A stretch of 64,000 nucleotides of DNA, taken from NCBI RefSeq assembly GCF_000177235.2, contig NC_014829.1, positions 186,001-250,000 on the forward strand, in the 5' to 3' direction. The position numbers and the translations under genes are program-made. The notes beneath the pieces were generated by a model that saw only the letters and a program-made list of their open reading frames with translations, did no database searches and was not told where the DNA came from. This stretch comes from Evansella cellulosilytica DSM 2522. Its GTDB lineage: Bacteria > Bacillota > Bacilli > Bacillales > Salisediminibacteriaceae. Below, one piece after another: positions 63,266 through 64,000 of the stretch; the first letter of the stretch is position 1, and the number at the start of each line of letters is the position of its first letter.

Positions 63266-63680
63266 GCCATATGTTTTACAAAAAAGTGTATTGATATTTA
63301 CCAGTCAATTAGTCTATCTTTCTTTGCTTCAGATATTAACCAATCCTTTGTTTATTACCGATAAAGATTCAATCTTTTCTTCATCCATCATTTATGTGCA
63401 ATTCATTGTTCTTCCTCACCATATTGAATCAACGGATTTACAAACTCAAACCAGTATGGTTCCACACTTTACTAAGACAGTTGGTATCCAAATAAAAAAG
63501 GAAGGATGAAGGGTAGCCGGAAAACCATATGTGCTTCAATGGTTTCTATATTATTATTCAATAGGATGTTCAATCCAATTCAATGATAAAAAGATGATTA
63601 GAGGAACAATTGATTATTGATTATTCTAAGGAAATGGAATATAATGGCGTAATATTTATTTTTAAGTTGGGAGGATAATG

Positions 63681-64000
63681 ATGAAGCAGGAAGATGCTGT
63701 TAAGGCCATTTCGCAAAGTTTAATGAAGGATGAACTTGTAAAGGCAATCTTTTTAAAAGGTTCTATGGGTAGAGGTGAATATGATGAATATTCGGATGTA
63801 GACCTTTACTGTTTCGTCGACGAAGAAGATGAAGATTTGTTTTTAACACATCGATTAAAGCATTTAGAGACTTATAGAAAGATATTGTTTTATGAAGATT
63901 TCTTTATCATTGCACCTCAAATGATAGCAGTCTTTGACAATCTCCTTCATGTAGATTTATTTACTGTTACTGAAAAGAGTTTCAAAGAAAAAGATTATTT
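63681..64000 (+). CDS. Nucleotidyltransferase-domain protein (cut by window end)
   Basis: The first 106 codons are inside the window. GSMGRGEYDEYSDVDLYCF at about residues 29-47 is the polymerase-beta-type nucleotidyltransferase motif (GSxxRGxxxxxSDxDL) with both aspartates. The family includes antibiotic adenylyltransferases and MNT-type antitoxins; the substrate cannot be told. GGGAGG upstream. Whether it is cargo or chromosome is undecided. Confidence 0.75.
   Translation, partial: MKQEDAVKAISQSLMKDELVKAIFLKGSMGRGEYDEYSDVDLYCFVDEEDEDLFLTHRLKHLETYRKILFYEDFFIIAPQMIAVFDNLLHVDLFTVTEKSFKEKDY

Noticed and set aside
63445-63489. Further TnsB-like site CTAAGACAGTTGGTATCC
   Set aside because: It resembles GCTAAATAGTTGGTAT, but the partner upstream is poor and the spacing is 25 instead of 21 bp, so chance is likely.
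63264-63509. 81-codon open frame near the right side
   Set aside because: No ribosome binding site and no protein-like pattern; it lies in the tail of the repeat module.
1-64000. CRISPR array or Cas genes linked to the Tn7-like element
   Set aside because: No regularly spaced direct repeats of 25-40 bp and no Cas-like proteins were seen. Target choice is explained by TnsD and the glmS location.
1-64000. tRNA or rRNA genes
   Set aside because: No tRNA cloverleaf with CCA-type end and no rRNA core sequence was recognised in any intergenic region.

Overview
The window looks like the chromosome of a low-G+C Gram-positive spore-former of the family Bacillaceae. The first 7.4 kb is the conserved sigW-rsiW-cdaA-cdaR-glmM-glmS block, with a SigW-type autoregulatory promoter and a glmS ribozyme leader. 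An RsiW carrying a C-terminal repeat-rich outer domain would suit an alkaliphilic or halophilic Bacillus relative, but that is inference.

Everything from about 7.45 kb to the right edge is an accessory island inserted just downstream of the glmS stop codon, the classical attTn7 position. It opens with a 555-bp end module (TGT end about 33 bp after the stop, two 21-bp-spaced repeats that look like TnsB sites). An apparently identical direct copy recurs at 62153-62707. A diverged, homologous module with three 20-bp-spaced AAGGTTCC-like sites follows it and also occurs at about 11.9 kb. Related terminators and CTATTCAGT-type repeats recur between cargo genes. The island therefore looks like layers of Tn7-like insertions.

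Left cargo (8-24 kb): a DUF3800 protein; small orphan genes, two of them behind an unusual shared promoter element (a third copy lies at 41.9 kb); an apparently degenerate restriction N-domain protein; an IS element with a 127-bp hairpin-rich repeat; an ATP-dependent DNA ligase; a decayed SOS-controlled yolD; a HEPN protein; and a metal-resistance block (ACR3-like pump, Fe-S metallochaperone, CadA, CadC with two operators).

Middle cargo (24-47 kb) is dense in probable defence and maintenance genes: an XRE-ImmA/IrrE protease regulator, AbiTii with a small membrane partner, a GIY-YIG protein, an AlwI-family restriction enzyme with a C5 methyltransferase, a plasmid-type ParM/ParR pair facing a 1059-aa helicase-type replication protein, a tandem four-helix-bundle protein, a DarT-like ADP-ribosyltransferase and AbiH.

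Transposition core (47.7-56.5 kb), all rightward: tyrosine recombinase, AraC-type HTH protein, tnsA, tnsB, tnsC, tnsD and a fifth gene. TnsB, TnsC and TnsD look intact. TnsA has lost its catalytic acids (the E63 and D114 equivalents of E. coli TnsA are Q60 and S114), while the fifth operon gene encodes a protein with a PD-(D/E)xK-like arrangement. Two readings are possible: cleavage has passed to the fifth protein, or the element transposes replicatively and the linked tyrosine recombinase resolves cointegrates. This is the most promising new system in the window. Right of it lie a DUF771 gene, a possible ADP-ribosyltransferase, a RloC-like anticodon-nuclease ATPase paired with a PLD-family protein, the second end modules and a truncated nucleotidyltransferase gene.

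No rRNA, tRNA or CRISPR array was seen. All family calls come from reading motifs by eye; no database search was run.
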